Positions 1 to 8,139 of a stretch of 64,000 nucleotides of DNA are shown here, piece by piece (position 1 is the stretch's first letter; every line of letters starts with the position of its first letter). A program made the position numbers and the translations under genes. Under the pieces are notes generated by a model. The model did no database searches, was not told the DNA's origin, and worked only from the letters and a program-made list of their open reading frames with translations. This stretch comes from Henriciella sp. (GTDB lineage: Bacteria > Pseudomonadota > Alphaproteobacteria > Caulobacterales > Hyphomonadaceae). The DNA is taken from NCBI GenBank assembly GCA_002733705.1, contig NVWP01000003.1, forward strand, positions 1 through 64,000, given 5' to 3'.

Positions 1-422
1 GCGATGATCCGGATGACCTCGTCGATATTGTGAGCAACAAGCTTGGCAGTGGGGACAAGCCGGACCGGATCACAGTCCAGCTCGACCCGCCAGAGCTTGG
101 CCGGGTCTCAATTGAGTTCAAGTTTGATGCCCAGGGCCTGCAACAGGTCGCGGTGCGAGCCGAAACAGCCGATGCGATGCGCCAGCTCCGCCTGATGCAT
201 TTCGATCTCGTCCAGTCCCTGGAGCAGCATGGTCTCTCCGCGCGTGACATGTCCTTCAGCGAAGGTTTTGCGGGCGGCGCAGGCCAGCATCCAGACGGCT
301 TTATCGATTATACCGGCAGCGCAGGCGACGAGGAGATCGCGGCCGCCTTCGTTCCAGCTGCAATGCCGCAAACCCGCGCGCCCCTCGAAATTGGCGCCAG
401 CGGCCTCAACATCAAACTCTAG
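1..422 (+). CDS. fliK: Flagellar hook-length control protein FliK, C-terminal part
   Basis: The reading frame is open to the left edge of the window (codons starting at base 3), so only the C-terminal ~140 residues are present. They carry the Flg_hook domain: the ITVQLDPPELGRVSIEF stretch followed by an amphipathic region with LRLMHFDLVQSLEQHGL, as in FliK proteins that measure hook length and switch the export apparatus from rod/hook to filament substrates. A GTG at 30 could be read as a start but lies inside the conserved domain, so it is rejected. flgD follows 14 bases downstream on the same strand, the usual fliK-flgD pairing. Assignment rests on the domain and on context. Confidence 0.85.
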   Translation, partial: DDPDDLVDIVSNKLGSGDKPDRITVQLDPPELGRVSIEFKFDAQGLQQVAVRAETADAMRQLRLMHFDLVQSLEQHGLSARDMSFSEGFAGGAGQHPDGFIDYTGSAGDEEIAAAFVPAAMPQTRAPLEIGASGLNIKL

Positions 423-436
423 GAAGGGGTTTACAG

Positions 437-1162
437 ATGAGCGTCATCAATGCCGCGCAGGCAACCCAGATTGCCCAGAGCGCGCAGGCCTCTCAGGAGA
501 GCCAGAAAGGCCAGTCTAGCGCGAAGTCTAGCGCGAGCGGCTCTGGCAAGAGTGGGAATGCGAGCACCCAGTTCGTGGGGGAGGAATTCAACAACTTCCT
601 CAAATTGCTGACGGCGCAGTTGCGCAACCAGGATCCAATGTCGCCCCTGGACTCCACGCAGTTCGTCGAACAGCTCGCGTCCTTCTCGACGCTTGAACAA
701 CAGGTTCAATCGAATGAGAGCCTGAAAAGCGTGGCAAGCATGATCGGCGACCTTCATGCGATGTATGCAAGCGAGTGGCTGGGCCAGACGGTAACAGTGC
801 CCTCATCATGGGTGCCCTATTCCGGCGACGATATTGAGTTCATGGTCGACGCTCCCGCCAAGGCCACCCACGGGGTGCTGAAGATAGAAACCTCAGGCGG
901 TGCAGAGGTCCTTGAAGAGAAGATCGACCTCTCCGCGGACCGTCAGAGCTGGAATGGCCACCTGAACAATGACGCGACGGCCGCGCCGGGCGAGGTCTAT
1001 AAATTCAGCATCGAAGTCTATGAAGGCGACACGCTTCTGGGCACGGTTGCCCCACAGATCGTCACAGAGGTGACGACTGTCAGCACCGAAAACGGCGCGC
1101 TCCGGCTGGGGACATCATCCGGACTGACCGCAGATCTCGACCAGGTACGCAAGGTCGATTGA
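437..1162 (+). CDS. flgD: Flagellar hook assembly (cap) protein FlgD
   Basis: A 241-residue protein. The first ~45 residues are Gln/Ser/Ala-rich and probably disordered. They are followed by the FlgD N-terminal signature with QDPMSPLD at residues 65-72 and the helical FVEQLASFSTLEQ segment. The rest (about 100-235) is the beta-rich FlgD tudor/FNIII-like region. FlgD caps the growing hook and is needed for polymerisation of FlgE, which is encoded at 9.0 kb. The gene follows fliK by 14 bases with GGAAGGGG upstream of the ATG and ends at a strong hairpin, so fliK-flgD looks like the end of one transcription unit. Confidence 0.93.
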   Translation: MSVINAAQATQIAQSAQASQESQKGQSSAKSSASGSGKSGNASTQFVGEEFNNFLKLLTAQLRNQDPMSPLDSTQFVEQLASFSTLEQQVQSNESLKSVASMIGDLHAMYASEWLGQTVTVPSSWVPYSGDDIEFMVDAPAKATHGVLKIETSGGAEVLEEKIDLSADRQSWNGHLNNDATAAPGEVYKFSIEVYEGDTLLGTVAPQIVTEVTTVSTENGALRLGTSSGLTADLDQVRKVD

Positions 1163-1183
1163 TAGCGTTTTCCTTGAGCAAGA

Positions 1184-1220
1184 AAAAGCCCGGCCAAGGA
1201 AGCCGGGCTTTTCTTTATAT
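1184..1220. terminator. Bidirectional intrinsic terminator between flgD and fliL
   Basis: An 11-bp perfect stem, AAAAGCCCGGC (1184-1194) paired with GCCGGGCTTTT (1202-1212), with a 7-base loop, lies between the convergent ends of flgD (+) and fliL (-). T-rich tracts fall on the 3' side in both directions, so it can terminate both units. Confidence 0.9.
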
Positions 1221-1233
1221 CGGGCAGAGCAGG

Positions 1234-1737
1234 TCAGATATGCTGCTTTGCCATGTCGAGGATGAGAACGTTCTCGAGCCCATGTGGGACGACTTCCCGC
1301 AGATTGGCCAGGATCATGGAGCGGATGGTCTCATAGTTTTCCGGATCGGTGAGATCACCAAGGACCTCGCCCTCATTCGACAGCCGGATGAGCGTACTCA
1401 TCACATTATCCCGAAGTTTCGGCTCCATGCCGAACAGCATGCCCGAAATCGAGTCGTCGACTTCAAGATTGAGATTGATAATGACAAGGCTGTCGACCCG
1501 CTCCCCGCGCGTTACAGGAACAACGAATTCGCGGTTGAACTTGTAATAGGTCACTTCGCCCGTGAGCGCCGCATCTTCGGATGCGTCCCCGCCATGTCCG
1601 CTGCCGCTTTTGCCGTGCCCGGCCTGGCTGGCTGCAGAAGCCTCACCACCAGTAAAAGCGCCTTTGAGGAAAAGGCCCCCGGCCGCACCGATTACAACAA
1701 ACAGCACAGCAATAATGGCGGGAATAATCTGTTTCAT
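1234..1737 (-). CDS. fliL: Flagellar basal body-associated protein FliL (copy 1)
   Basis: A 167-residue inner-membrane protein with one N-terminal membrane segment (residues ~4-25), a Gly/Ala/Ser-rich linker, and a periplasmic FliL domain beginning around GEVTYYKFNREFVVPV (residues ~60-75). FliL surrounds the stator and supports torque or stator stability. It is the last gene of the minus-strand operon fliM-motA-(MotC-like)-flgF-flgG-flgA-flgH-fliL, 11 bases after flgH, and ends at the terminator. A second, shorter FliL paralogue lies at 18.4 kb. Which of the two is the orthologue of the canonical FliL cannot be decided from the sequence alone. Confidence 0.85.
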   Translation of the reverse strand: MKQIIPAIIAVLFVVIGAAGGLFLKGAFTGGEASAASQAGHGKSGSGHGGDASEDAALTGEVTYYKFNREFVVPVTRGERVDSLVIINLNLEVDDSISGMLFGMEPKLRDNVMSTLIRLSNEGEVLGDLTDPENYETIRSMILANLREVVPHGLENVLILDMAKQHI

Positions 1738-1748
1738 TCAGACGAACC

Positions 1749-2462
1749 TCAGAAGGGAACAATTGTGTCGAGAACCCGTGGCACCAGCCGCTTCTTGACG
1801 GGCTCCGTTGCCTGGCCTGAGCTGACATAAGACAGCTGTGCATCGGCAATTTTCTCATAGGTCACGGTGTTCATGCGGGTAATGTCCTGTGCGCGGATGA
1901 CCCCGGTCACCGTCAGAACGCGAATTTCATTACTCACGCGCGTGCGTTGATAGCCCTGGATAACGAGATTGCCATTCGGCTCGAGTCCGATAACGCGGGC
2001 TGCAAGGCGAAACGTCACCTTCTCCGCGCGATTGATTGCACCGCTGCCATTCAGCGAGGAATTGCGATTATAGTCGATGCCGGGCGAGACGCTCGCCCCG
2101 TTTGGCAAAACGCCATTAGCCCATTCGGGCAGACCGAACAGGGCATCCAGATTGAAGTCCTCATTCGTGCCGCGTGTGGCCTGCAGGGAGTTCTGCATGC
2201 TGGCCTGGTCGTCCATCTCGACAACCACAGTCAGAAGATCACCCACAGACTTCGCCCGGCGCATGCTCAGCAGCGAGTTTGCCGATGTGGTCCAGAGCGA
2301 ATTGGTGTCATTATTGAGCGGCACCTGCGGGAATTCGGTGAAGGTCTGCACCGCGGGTGGTGGCGGCGGCGGAACGCTGGCGAGCGTCATATCCTGTCTG
2401 ACGCCGGAGGCACACGCGCTGCAGAGAAAACCTGCTACGAGAAGGGAAAAAGCTGGTCTCAT
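1749..2462 (-). CDS. flgH: Flagellar L-ring lipoprotein FlgH
   Basis: A 237-residue protein starting MRPAF with a lipoprotein signal peptide ending ...CSAC, so the likely lipidated cysteine is residue 17. A proline run follows, then the FlgH domain (LWTTSANSLLSMRRAKSVGD, later VIQGYQRTRVSNEIRVLTVTG). FlgH forms the outer-membrane bushing around the rod. The ATG at 2462 overlaps the flgA stop as ATGA. An in-frame start at 2477 exists but would put a charged extension before the signal peptide, so 2462 is chosen. Length and motifs are ordinary for the family. Confidence 0.93.
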   Translation of the reverse strand: MRPAFSLLVAGFLCSACASGVRQDMTLASVPPPPPPAVQTFTEFPQVPLNNDTNSLWTTSANSLLSMRRAKSVGDLLTVVVEMDDQASMQNSLQATRGTNEDFNLDALFGLPEWANGVLPNGASVSPGIDYNRNSSLNGSGAINRAEKVTFRLAARVIGLEPNGNLVIQGYQRTRVSNEIRVLTVTGVIRAQDITRMNTVTYEKIADAQLSYVSSGQATEPVKKRLVPRVLDTIVPF

Positions 2463-2863
2463 TGTGCAAGCACCCACCCGCCGGCCTGGACGGTGCCAGT
2501 GACAAGTTTTCTTGAGTTCACATTCATCAGCGAGACGGTGTCATTGACCCCGCCCTCCTCCATGGCGCGCGCCGTCGTCGAAATCTCGAGGCCGCCCTGG
2601 ATGAACTTGACCGTCACGACCTGATTACGGGTGACGAGGCGCGGCGTTTGGGTATTGTCCATGGTCACTTCCCGGCCACCATATACAGTGCGGCGGACTT
2701 CACGGCCGATCAGGGGGCTGTCGAAGACAGGCGCCCCATCTTCGGTGACCAGCATACCGGGGGTAATGACTTCGCCGGAGCGGATGACGTCCTCGGCAAC
2801 GACATTGCCTGAACTGGCAATGGTCAGGAGGAGGCCGCCCGCGAGTGTGGAGAGAATGCTCAT
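2459..2863 (-). CDS. flgA: Flagellar P-ring assembly chaperone FlgA
   Basis: A 134-residue exported protein: signal peptide to about residue 23, then a short SAF-type domain (GREVRRTVYGGREVTMDN) and the FlgA C-terminal region (QVVTVKFIQGGLEISTTARA). It is short compared with enteric FlgA (about 220), as is common in Alphaproteobacteria. FlgA is a periplasmic chaperone for the P-ring protein FlgI, encoded at 12.8 kb. The start is 4 bases after the flgG stop, and the stop overlaps the flgH start, giving tight translational coupling. Confidence 0.88.
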   Translation of the reverse strand: MSILSTLAGGLLLTIASSGNVVAEDVIRSGEVITPGMLVTEDGAPVFDSPLIGREVRRTVYGGREVTMDNTQTPRLVTRNQVVTVKFIQGGLEISTTARAMEEGGVNDTVSLMNVNSRKLVTGTVQAGGWVLAQ

Positions 2864-2867
2864 CGGC

Positions 2868-3653
2868 CTACCTCACTCTCGTCGTGGCGGCGAGCATCTC
2901 GTCGGCCGCAGAGATGACCTTGGAATTGAGCTCATAGCCGCGCTGGGCCTCGATCAGTTCGGAGATTTCCTGAACGACGTCGACGCCGGATTCCTCAAGA
3001 TAGCCCTGCCGGAGCATGCCGACCCCTTCGGTTGCCGGGACCAGTCGGTTTGGCGCGCCCGAGGCTTCGGTCTCGCGGAACATGTTGTCGCCCATCGCCT
3101 CAAGGCCTTTTTCATTCACGAAGCGCACAAGCGAAATCGTCCCGATCGGCTGGCCCTCTGCCTCGGATGCAAAATAGGCCACAACTTCGCCATCGGTGCT
3201 GATCGAGATGCGCCGGGCGTCTTCCGGGATGACGATGCCGTCGGCGAGTTCATAACCGTCCTTGGTGACGAGCTGGCCCTCTGGACTGCGGTTCAGCTTG
3301 CCATCGCGAGTGTAGGCGGACTCACCCGAGGGCAACTGGATTTCTAGGAAACCCGTGCCATCAATGGCAATGTCGAGTTCCGAACCGGTCTCGCGCAGCG
3401 ACCCCTGCGTAATTTCCATCGACACCGAGGCAGGTTTGACCCCCGTCCCGAGCTGGACGCCCGCAGGCACCACCGTGCCCACCTGGGAGGATATCGTCCC
3501 GGGGGTCAGGTATTGCTGATACATGAGGTCGGAAAACTCCGCCGTTCGCGGCCGATAGGCTGCGGTACTCATGTTCGCAATGTTGTTGGAAATCACGTCG
3601 ACACGTAGCTGTTGTGCCGCCATGCCCGTGGCTGCGATCTGCAGTGATTTCAT
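2868..3653 (-). CDS. flgG: Flagellar distal rod protein FlgG
   Basis: A 261-residue rod protein with the N-terminal rod signature (QQLRVDVISNNIANMSTAAY), a central LGTGVKP...QGSLRETGSELDIAIDGTGF stretch typical of FlgG, and the C-terminal coiled helix ELIEAQRGYELNSKVISAADEML. Length matches the family (260-262). FlgG forms the straight distal rod joined to the hook. A GGGAGGAC ribosome site lies just before the ATG. The gene sits 30 bases after flgF and 4 bases before flgA. Confidence 0.96.
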   Translation of the reverse strand: MKSLQIAATGMAAQQLRVDVISNNIANMSTAAYRPRTAEFSDLMYQQYLTPGTISSQVGTVVPAGVQLGTGVKPASVSMEITQGSLRETGSELDIAIDGTGFLEIQLPSGESAYTRDGKLNRSPEGQLVTKDGYELADGIVIPEDARRISISTDGEVVAYFASEAEGQPIGTISLVRFVNEKGLEAMGDNMFRETEASGAPNRLVPATEGVGMLRQGYLEESGVDVVQEISELIEAQRGYELNSKVISAADEMLAATTRVR

Positions 3654-3683
3654 AGGGTCCTCCCTCGATCCACGTCCTGTGGG

Positions 3684-4397
3684 TTAAAGCTGGCGTAAGG
3701 TGCTGATGAATTTGGCGATCCGGTCGTCCTCACCTTCGATCAGCGCCTGACCGGCCTCATAGGCTCGCTGCACTTCAATCATGCGCGCAACCTCAAGCAC
3801 CGGCGAAACATTTGACTGCTCAAGCGCGCCCTGTACGACACGCGGCTCTTCCATCTGCTGAAATCCCTCTTCAGCAGCGAACATCGTCCCGCCCGCGCGG
3901 GTGAGCTGGCCTTCCGGCTGCACGACGCCGACCTGATCGATGATGACCCCATCGAATGAGATCGTGCCATCGCCAGCGATGCTGACATTGGTCGCCTCTT
4001 CAGGGATCTGTACCGGGCCACCGCCGGCGCTGAGCACGCGGTTGCCCATCGAGTCGATAAGCTCGGACTCGGCATTGAGCTGAAAGTGACCAGCGCGGGT
4101 CAGGCGCTGGCCCTGCGGTGTTTCAACCAGGAAATAGCCTTCCCCCTGGACGGCAAGATCAAAAGTCCCGTTCGTGAACCGCAGACCGCCCTGCTCAAGG
4201 TCGGTCGTGTGGCCTGCCAGCGTGCCCATGGAAAGATCAGACAGATTATTATTCGTGCCCGCTACGAATTCGGCGAAAACGGCACGGTCAGACTTGTAGC
4301 CCGTCGTGCTGGAATTCGCGAGATTGTTCGCAACCACCTGCATCTCATTCATCAGGCCGGTCTGGCGAGCCAGTGCGGCATAAATCGCATTCGACAT
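3684..4397 (-). CDS. flgF: Flagellar proximal rod protein FlgF
   Basis: A 237-residue flagellar rod protein: N-terminal MQVVANNLANSSTTGYKSD motif, central DLAVQGEGYFLVETPQGQRL segment, C-terminal MIEVQRAYEAGQALIEGED. It is slightly short for FlgF but normal for Alphaproteobacteria. FlgF forms part of the rod below FlgG. Its ATG overlaps the stop of the upstream MotC-like gene by one base (TGATG), indicating coupling of a motor-associated gene with rod genes. Confidence 0.92.
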   Translation of the reverse strand: MSNAIYAALARQTGLMNEMQVVANNLANSSTTGYKSDRAVFAEFVAGTNNNLSDLSMGTLAGHTTDLEQGGLRFTNGTFDLAVQGEGYFLVETPQGQRLTRAGHFQLNAESELIDSMGNRVLSAGGGPVQIPEEATNVSIAGDGTISFDGVIIDQVGVVQPEGQLTRAGGTMFAAEEGFQQMEEPRVVQGALEQSNVSPVLEVARMIEVQRAYEAGQALIEGEDDRIAKFISTLRQL

Positions 4398-6160
4398 CAG
4401 CGGGCCTCCTTGGGCAGGGTTCCGAGCGACTGGCGCAGCGTTTCAAGACGCGTGGAGACGTCCGTGAGGGCAATCTGTTCATCCTGGCCATTGGTCGCGG
4501 CCGGGCGCGCTTCGGCGATGCGCAGCGCGCGCATTTGTGCGTCTTCATCCTCACTCTGGGAGGCCATCGAATAGAAGCGCTGAGGGACAATCCAGTGACC
4601 CGCGGCCGCATCGGCCTCGATCAGCATAAGGGCGGTCTCGGCATCACCTGGAATTCCACGTGAAAGCGTGCCGAATGCCTGTGAATCGCCGCGCCGGATG
4701 GCGTCGATAAGCGCAACCTTGCGGATGGCGATACTTTCCGGGAAGGCTTCGGTCAGACGGGCGAGTCCCTCATGGTCCTCAAGCTGGAAGGCGAGTTCAG
4801 CCTGCGCCAGTCCGAGAGCAGTATCATTCTCAAGCCGCGAGGAGAGTTTCTCCGACATGGTACGCAGACCGAGATTGGCTGCGATGGCGGACGCCTTTGC
4901 ATAGCGCCCATCGGTTCCCTCACGCGCCTCCAGCAGAGGACCCGCCTTCAGCAGGGCATCCATGGCTTTCAGATTGACGAGGAAGACGTTGCTTTCGAGA
5001 TCCGTGTCGATCATCGCTTCGAAATGCCCGGCCAGGCGCGCGCGCGACGCTGGATCCGCAGCCGCTGGAATCGCTGCGAGGCGAAGCGTCATGTCGTAAC
5101 CAACCGTTTCGTTGAGATCCTGCAGGATGATAGCGAGGTTGTCTGAAACGGACGCCTCAGCCGGCAGGCTGCCGAGCGCATCTACATACTGATCGACGAT
5201 GTCGCGTTCGACATCGCTGGAGATAGCCTTGCCATGACGGCGGAGCGCGGCTGCGGCCTCGTTGCGGTATTCCGCGCGGCGCAGATACTCCCGAACCGTC
5301 TCCGCGGCGCTGGGCGTGCCCATTGCAAGACGCTGAAGCGCCTTCACGAATTGCAACTGACGGCTCGCCGCAATCTCTTCAGCGGTAAAACTCGTCATCA
5401 GCCGTTCTGAAAGGATCGGCCGGTCCAGACGGTCCAGCGCGGGGATAACGATCAGGGAGGCGTCGGCCCGAAGACGAAGAGGCAAACGCCGGAACGCGTT
5501 AAAATGGTTTGCCAAAAGGTCGGCCCCAGCCGGGTCATTGGCCTTGAGCAGGGCGATTGCAAACCAGACACCGTCGTCTTCATGGCAGGCGGCAATTTGA
5601 GAAAGATAGGCCGGATCGGGGCGACCGCCTCGCTCCAGAAGTTCGATCAGCTGTCGCAGGGCGACACCGCCCTGCCCCATATCGCCCTCAAGTTCTGAGC
5701 GAGCCTCAGCGATCAGGCCCAGCGAGATATAGGCACGCGCCATCACACGTCTCGACGCGATTGTGGGCTCGCTATCCTCCAGTACAGAGCGCCAGGCCGA
5801 CAGATCATTATAGGAGACGAAGTCAACGAACTCGGTGAGGTCAAGCGGAGAGACGTCCGGGCAAAGATACTCTTCCGCACCGGTCCGGGCTGACGCTTCG
5901 GCCGCAACCTCCATGGCAGACGGAATGTCTTCAGGCGCGTCAACATTGGCTACATCCTCAACCTCAACAGCCTCATCCGGCTGGGGGCTGCGGGCCGGTT
6001 TCAGCAGGCCTTCCCGGATCGCTTCCTGAACGAAGCTGTCGAGTTCTCCGGGCAGCCGTTCGATTTCGTCGTTACGGTCAGACGATTGCGGCGGCTCCTG
6101 TGAGAGGGCCGCCTGCGCGAGGAATGCCGCGCCAAGACATATGCCAACGATGCCTCTCAC
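4397..6160 (-). CDS. Periplasmic helical-repeat motility protein, MotC-like (inferred)
   Basis: A 587-residue protein with a signal peptide (residues 1-20, cleavage near ALSQ), an acidic low-complexity linker (about 25-90), and a long alpha-helical solenoid rich in Ala/Leu/Glu/Arg that resembles degenerate TPR-type repeats. No catalytic motif is seen. It overlaps motA upstream (ATGA) and flgF downstream (one base), so it is translated with the stator gene. In rhizobia a periplasmic protein, MotC, acts with MotB, and its chaperone is MotE. A MotE-like gene lies at 19.4 kb, which makes a MotC-like role plausible. The assignment is by context, topology and size only; sequence identity to MotC was not tested, and this protein is longer than rhizobial MotC (about 430). 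Confidence 0.55.
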   Translation of the reverse strand: MRGIVGICLGAAFLAQAALSQEPPQSSDRNDEIERLPGELDSFVQEAIREGLLKPARSPQPDEAVEVEDVANVDAPEDIPSAMEVAAEASARTGAEEYLCPDVSPLDLTEFVDFVSYNDLSAWRSVLEDSEPTIASRRVMARAYISLGLIAEARSELEGDMGQGGVALRQLIELLERGGRPDPAYLSQIAACHEDDGVWFAIALLKANDPAGADLLANHFNAFRRLPLRLRADASLIVIPALDRLDRPILSERLMTSFTAEEIAASRQLQFVKALQRLAMGTPSAAETVREYLRRAEYRNEAAAALRRHGKAISSDVERDIVDQYVDALGSLPAEASVSDNLAIILQDLNETVGYDMTLRLAAIPAAADPASRARLAGHFEAMIDTDLESNVFLVNLKAMDALLKAGPLLEAREGTDGRYAKASAIAANLGLRTMSEKLSSRLENDTALGLAQAELAFQLEDHEGLARLTEAFPESIAIRKVALIDAIRRGDSQAFGTLSRGIPGDAETALMLIEADAAAGHWIVPQRFYSMASQSEDEDAQMRALRIAEARPAATNGQDEQIALTDVSTRLETLRQSLGTLPKEAR

Positions 6161-7023
6161 GCGGCCTGCCTTAACCCCCTCAATGCCTGTTCGATTTCAT
6201 TGAAGGATGGGCGCACCCGTGACGGGGCATGACGTCTTGCGACCTCGACGCAGATATTCACCGGGTTCTTGTGAAGGTTGGAGACGAGAACCTCCCCAAT
6301 CATCGAATAGAAGAAGTGCTCCTCGGTCCGGATGGCTTTCACCCGGGACGCGAACGGACCGACAAGGCCATAGGCAAGAAAGACGCCGAGGAAGGTGCCG
6401 ACCAGCGCGCCGCCAATCATGCCCCCCAGGACTTCCGGCGGCTTGTCGATTGACGACATGGTCTTGATGACGCCGAGAACGGCGGCGACGATACCGAGCG
6501 CCGGCAAGGCGTCTGCCATGTTCTGCAAGGCGTGCGCGCCGGCCTGCTTGTCTTCGTGCAGTGCTTCCAGATGCTTCTCCAGAAGCTCCTCGACCTGATG
6601 GACATTGTCGAAATTCATCAGCATCGAACGGATCGTGTCGCAGATCATGTCGATGGCGTCCTCATCCTTGAGGATGCGTGGATAACGCTGGAAGAGAGGC
6701 GATTGATGCGGGTCTTCGATATGCTGCTCGATATCGATCGGGTTCTGACGCAGGATATTGAGCAGCTCGGACATCAGGCAGAGCAGGTCCTGATAGTCGC
6801 TCTTTTTCCACTTGGCGCCGGTAAACGCCGCCACGACATCTGCACCGGTCTGTTTGATCGTGCCGAAATCATTCGCCGCCAACAGAGCGCCGATGGCGGC
6901 GCCGCCGATCATCATCCCTTCAAATGGCAGGGCGTGGGTGATGATCCCCATATGGCCGCCTGCAAGCATGTAGCCGCCAAAAACCATGGCCACAGTGACG
7001 AGAATGCCAAGTATAGCGTTCAA
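6157..7023 (-). CDS. motA: Flagellar motor stator protein MotA
   Basis: A 288-residue stator subunit with the family start (NAILGILVTVAMVFGGYMLAGG), membrane segments near residues 1-20, 35-50, 165-190 and 200-220, and a cytoplasmic loop with the conserved arginine/glutamate interface to FliG. The segment DALPALGIVAAVLGVIKTM is the hallmark third membrane helix. With MotB (8.1 kb) it forms the proton channel. Translation most likely begins at TTG (7023-7021), preceded by a strong GGGAGGT ribosome site. It follows fliM by 45 bases and overlaps the MotC-like gene. Confidence 0.95.
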   Translation of the reverse strand: MNAILGILVTVAMVFGGYMLAGGHMGIITHALPFEGMMIGGAAIGALLAANDFGTIKQTGADVVAAFTGAKWKKSDYQDLLCLMSELLNILRQNPIDIEQHIEDPHQSPLFQRYPRILKDEDAIDMICDTIRSMLMNFDNVHQVEELLEKHLEALHEDKQAGAHALQNMADALPALGIVAAVLGVIKTMSSIDKPPEVLGGMIGGALVGTFLGVFLAYGLVGPFASRVKAIRTEEHFFYSMIGEVLVSNLHKNPVNICVEVARRHAPSRVRPSFNEIEQALRGLRQAA

Positions 7024-7067
7024 CTTATACCTCCCTCGCGCAGGTCATGCGCGGTATTTCAAGACAT

Positions 7068-7976
7068 TCAGGCACCCGATATCTCCTGAATGAAGCTTTC
7101 GCGTAAGGGCGAGGTAAGCTTTATGGCGCGTTGGCCTTTCCAGTTGCCTAATTCGGCGCTTCCGATTTCGGCGCTACCGGTCAGCGTCTCGGCATGAACG
7201 TAAAGCTTGCCGCTTTCGGCATCATCGAGCGGTACGATCTGCCCGACCTTGAGGCCCGAACAGTCGGCGACGCTGAGGTTCAGTTTCGCCAGGACGGCAT
7301 CCAGGCCAATATTCGAACAGCGGATAGACTTTATAAGGCCGGTCTTGTTGACCGCGGCGCGCGGTTTCACGGTCTCAACCCTCGTCGCCTTCAGTTGCTC
7401 TGCATGCGCAACGAGCGGCTCCAGATTATAGTAGAGCTGGACATTGCCTGTCGGCTCCAGCGCCCCCTTTGCAAAGAGGTTCACCGTAATGGCGATCAGG
7501 GCGTTCCCGTCATCGAGGCCGCCCGGGACCCCGGCCGGATCAGCCACCATGAAATCGTCCGGAAGGGGCGTGCCGGCGGGCACGTCCTGGGCAAGCCCCT
7601 CCATCAGGCGCCGCATTGGCTTGTCGCACATCAGGCGCAGAAAAAGCGGCGGCGCGATCTCTATATGAGAGAGGTCTTCCTTGAGGCGGCGCGCAACAAA
7701 GCGTTCAGCCAGATCCGCGGAGAGAGAGATGGCGCGCAGGCCACCAATCCCCGATGGTAAACAGACATAGCCGAATTTTTCACGAATGCGGCTTTGCGCT
7801 TCCTTGACGGTGACCTGCCGGCGGCCACCAAGCTGAGCCTTCATTTCAAAGCCGAGGACATCGTTCGACCATGTCTCACATGCGTCCAGCATGGCAGCCC
7901 AGAGGGGCTCACACTGAAGCAATGACGGGGATATACCGCCTGCTGACCTCATCATTTTCAGCAGTGTTTCCGACAC
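7068..7976 (-). CDS. fliM: Divergent flagellar C-ring switch protein FliM
   Basis: A 302-residue protein with a C-terminal SpoA domain (about 215-295, including LSVADCSGLKVGQIVPLDDAE) shared by FliM and FliN. The middle region matches the poorly conserved alphaproteobacterial FliM family. The usual N-terminal CheY-binding motif of FliM (a LSQxEIDALL-like stretch) is not visible; the protein begins SETLLKMMRSAGG. The start is GTG at 7976, preceded by a GAGGGG-type site. It heads the eight-gene minus-strand operon ending in fliL. FliM is chosen over FliN because of length and the pre-SpoA domain; a separate fliN exists at 15.8 kb. Confidence 0.82.
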   Translation of the reverse strand: MSETLLKMMRSAGGISPSLLQCEPLWAAMLDACETWSNDVLGFEMKAQLGGRRQVTVKEAQSRIREKFGYVCLPSGIGGLRAISLSADLAERFVARRLKEDLSHIEIAPPLFLRLMCDKPMRRLMEGLAQDVPAGTPLPDDFMVADPAGVPGGLDDGNALIAITVNLFAKGALEPTGNVQLYYNLEPLVAHAEQLKATRVETVKPRAAVNKTGLIKSIRCSNIGLDAVLAKLNLSVADCSGLKVGQIVPLDDAESGKLYVHAETLTGSAEIGSAELGNWKGQRAIKLTSPLRESFIQEISGA

Positions 7977-8030
7977 GCCTGCCCCTCAGCACCCTGGCCC
8001 CTTCTTCGATTTCGGGTGTGGCGAGATTTG

Positions 8031-8046
8031 GTAAACGTTTCGTTAG
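8031..8046 (-). promoter_or_regulatory. Candidate CtrA-like half-site pair between fliM and motB
   Basis: Read on the minus strand, the 16 bases are CTAA-N7-TTTAC, which match the CtrA recognition sequence TTAA-N7-TTAAC at 7 of 9 specified positions. The site lies in the 163-base divergent gap, about 55 bases before the fliM start, a reasonable promoter distance. The call is based on the pattern only. Confidence 0.35.
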
Positions 8047-8139
8047 AGAAGCCCCGCCAATCGGCGCACGCAATTAGACGATGCGTTGGAGTCTCTCTGT
8101 TAGGAAGGCGGCTGAAACTGCAGAAAGCGGGTCGCACGA

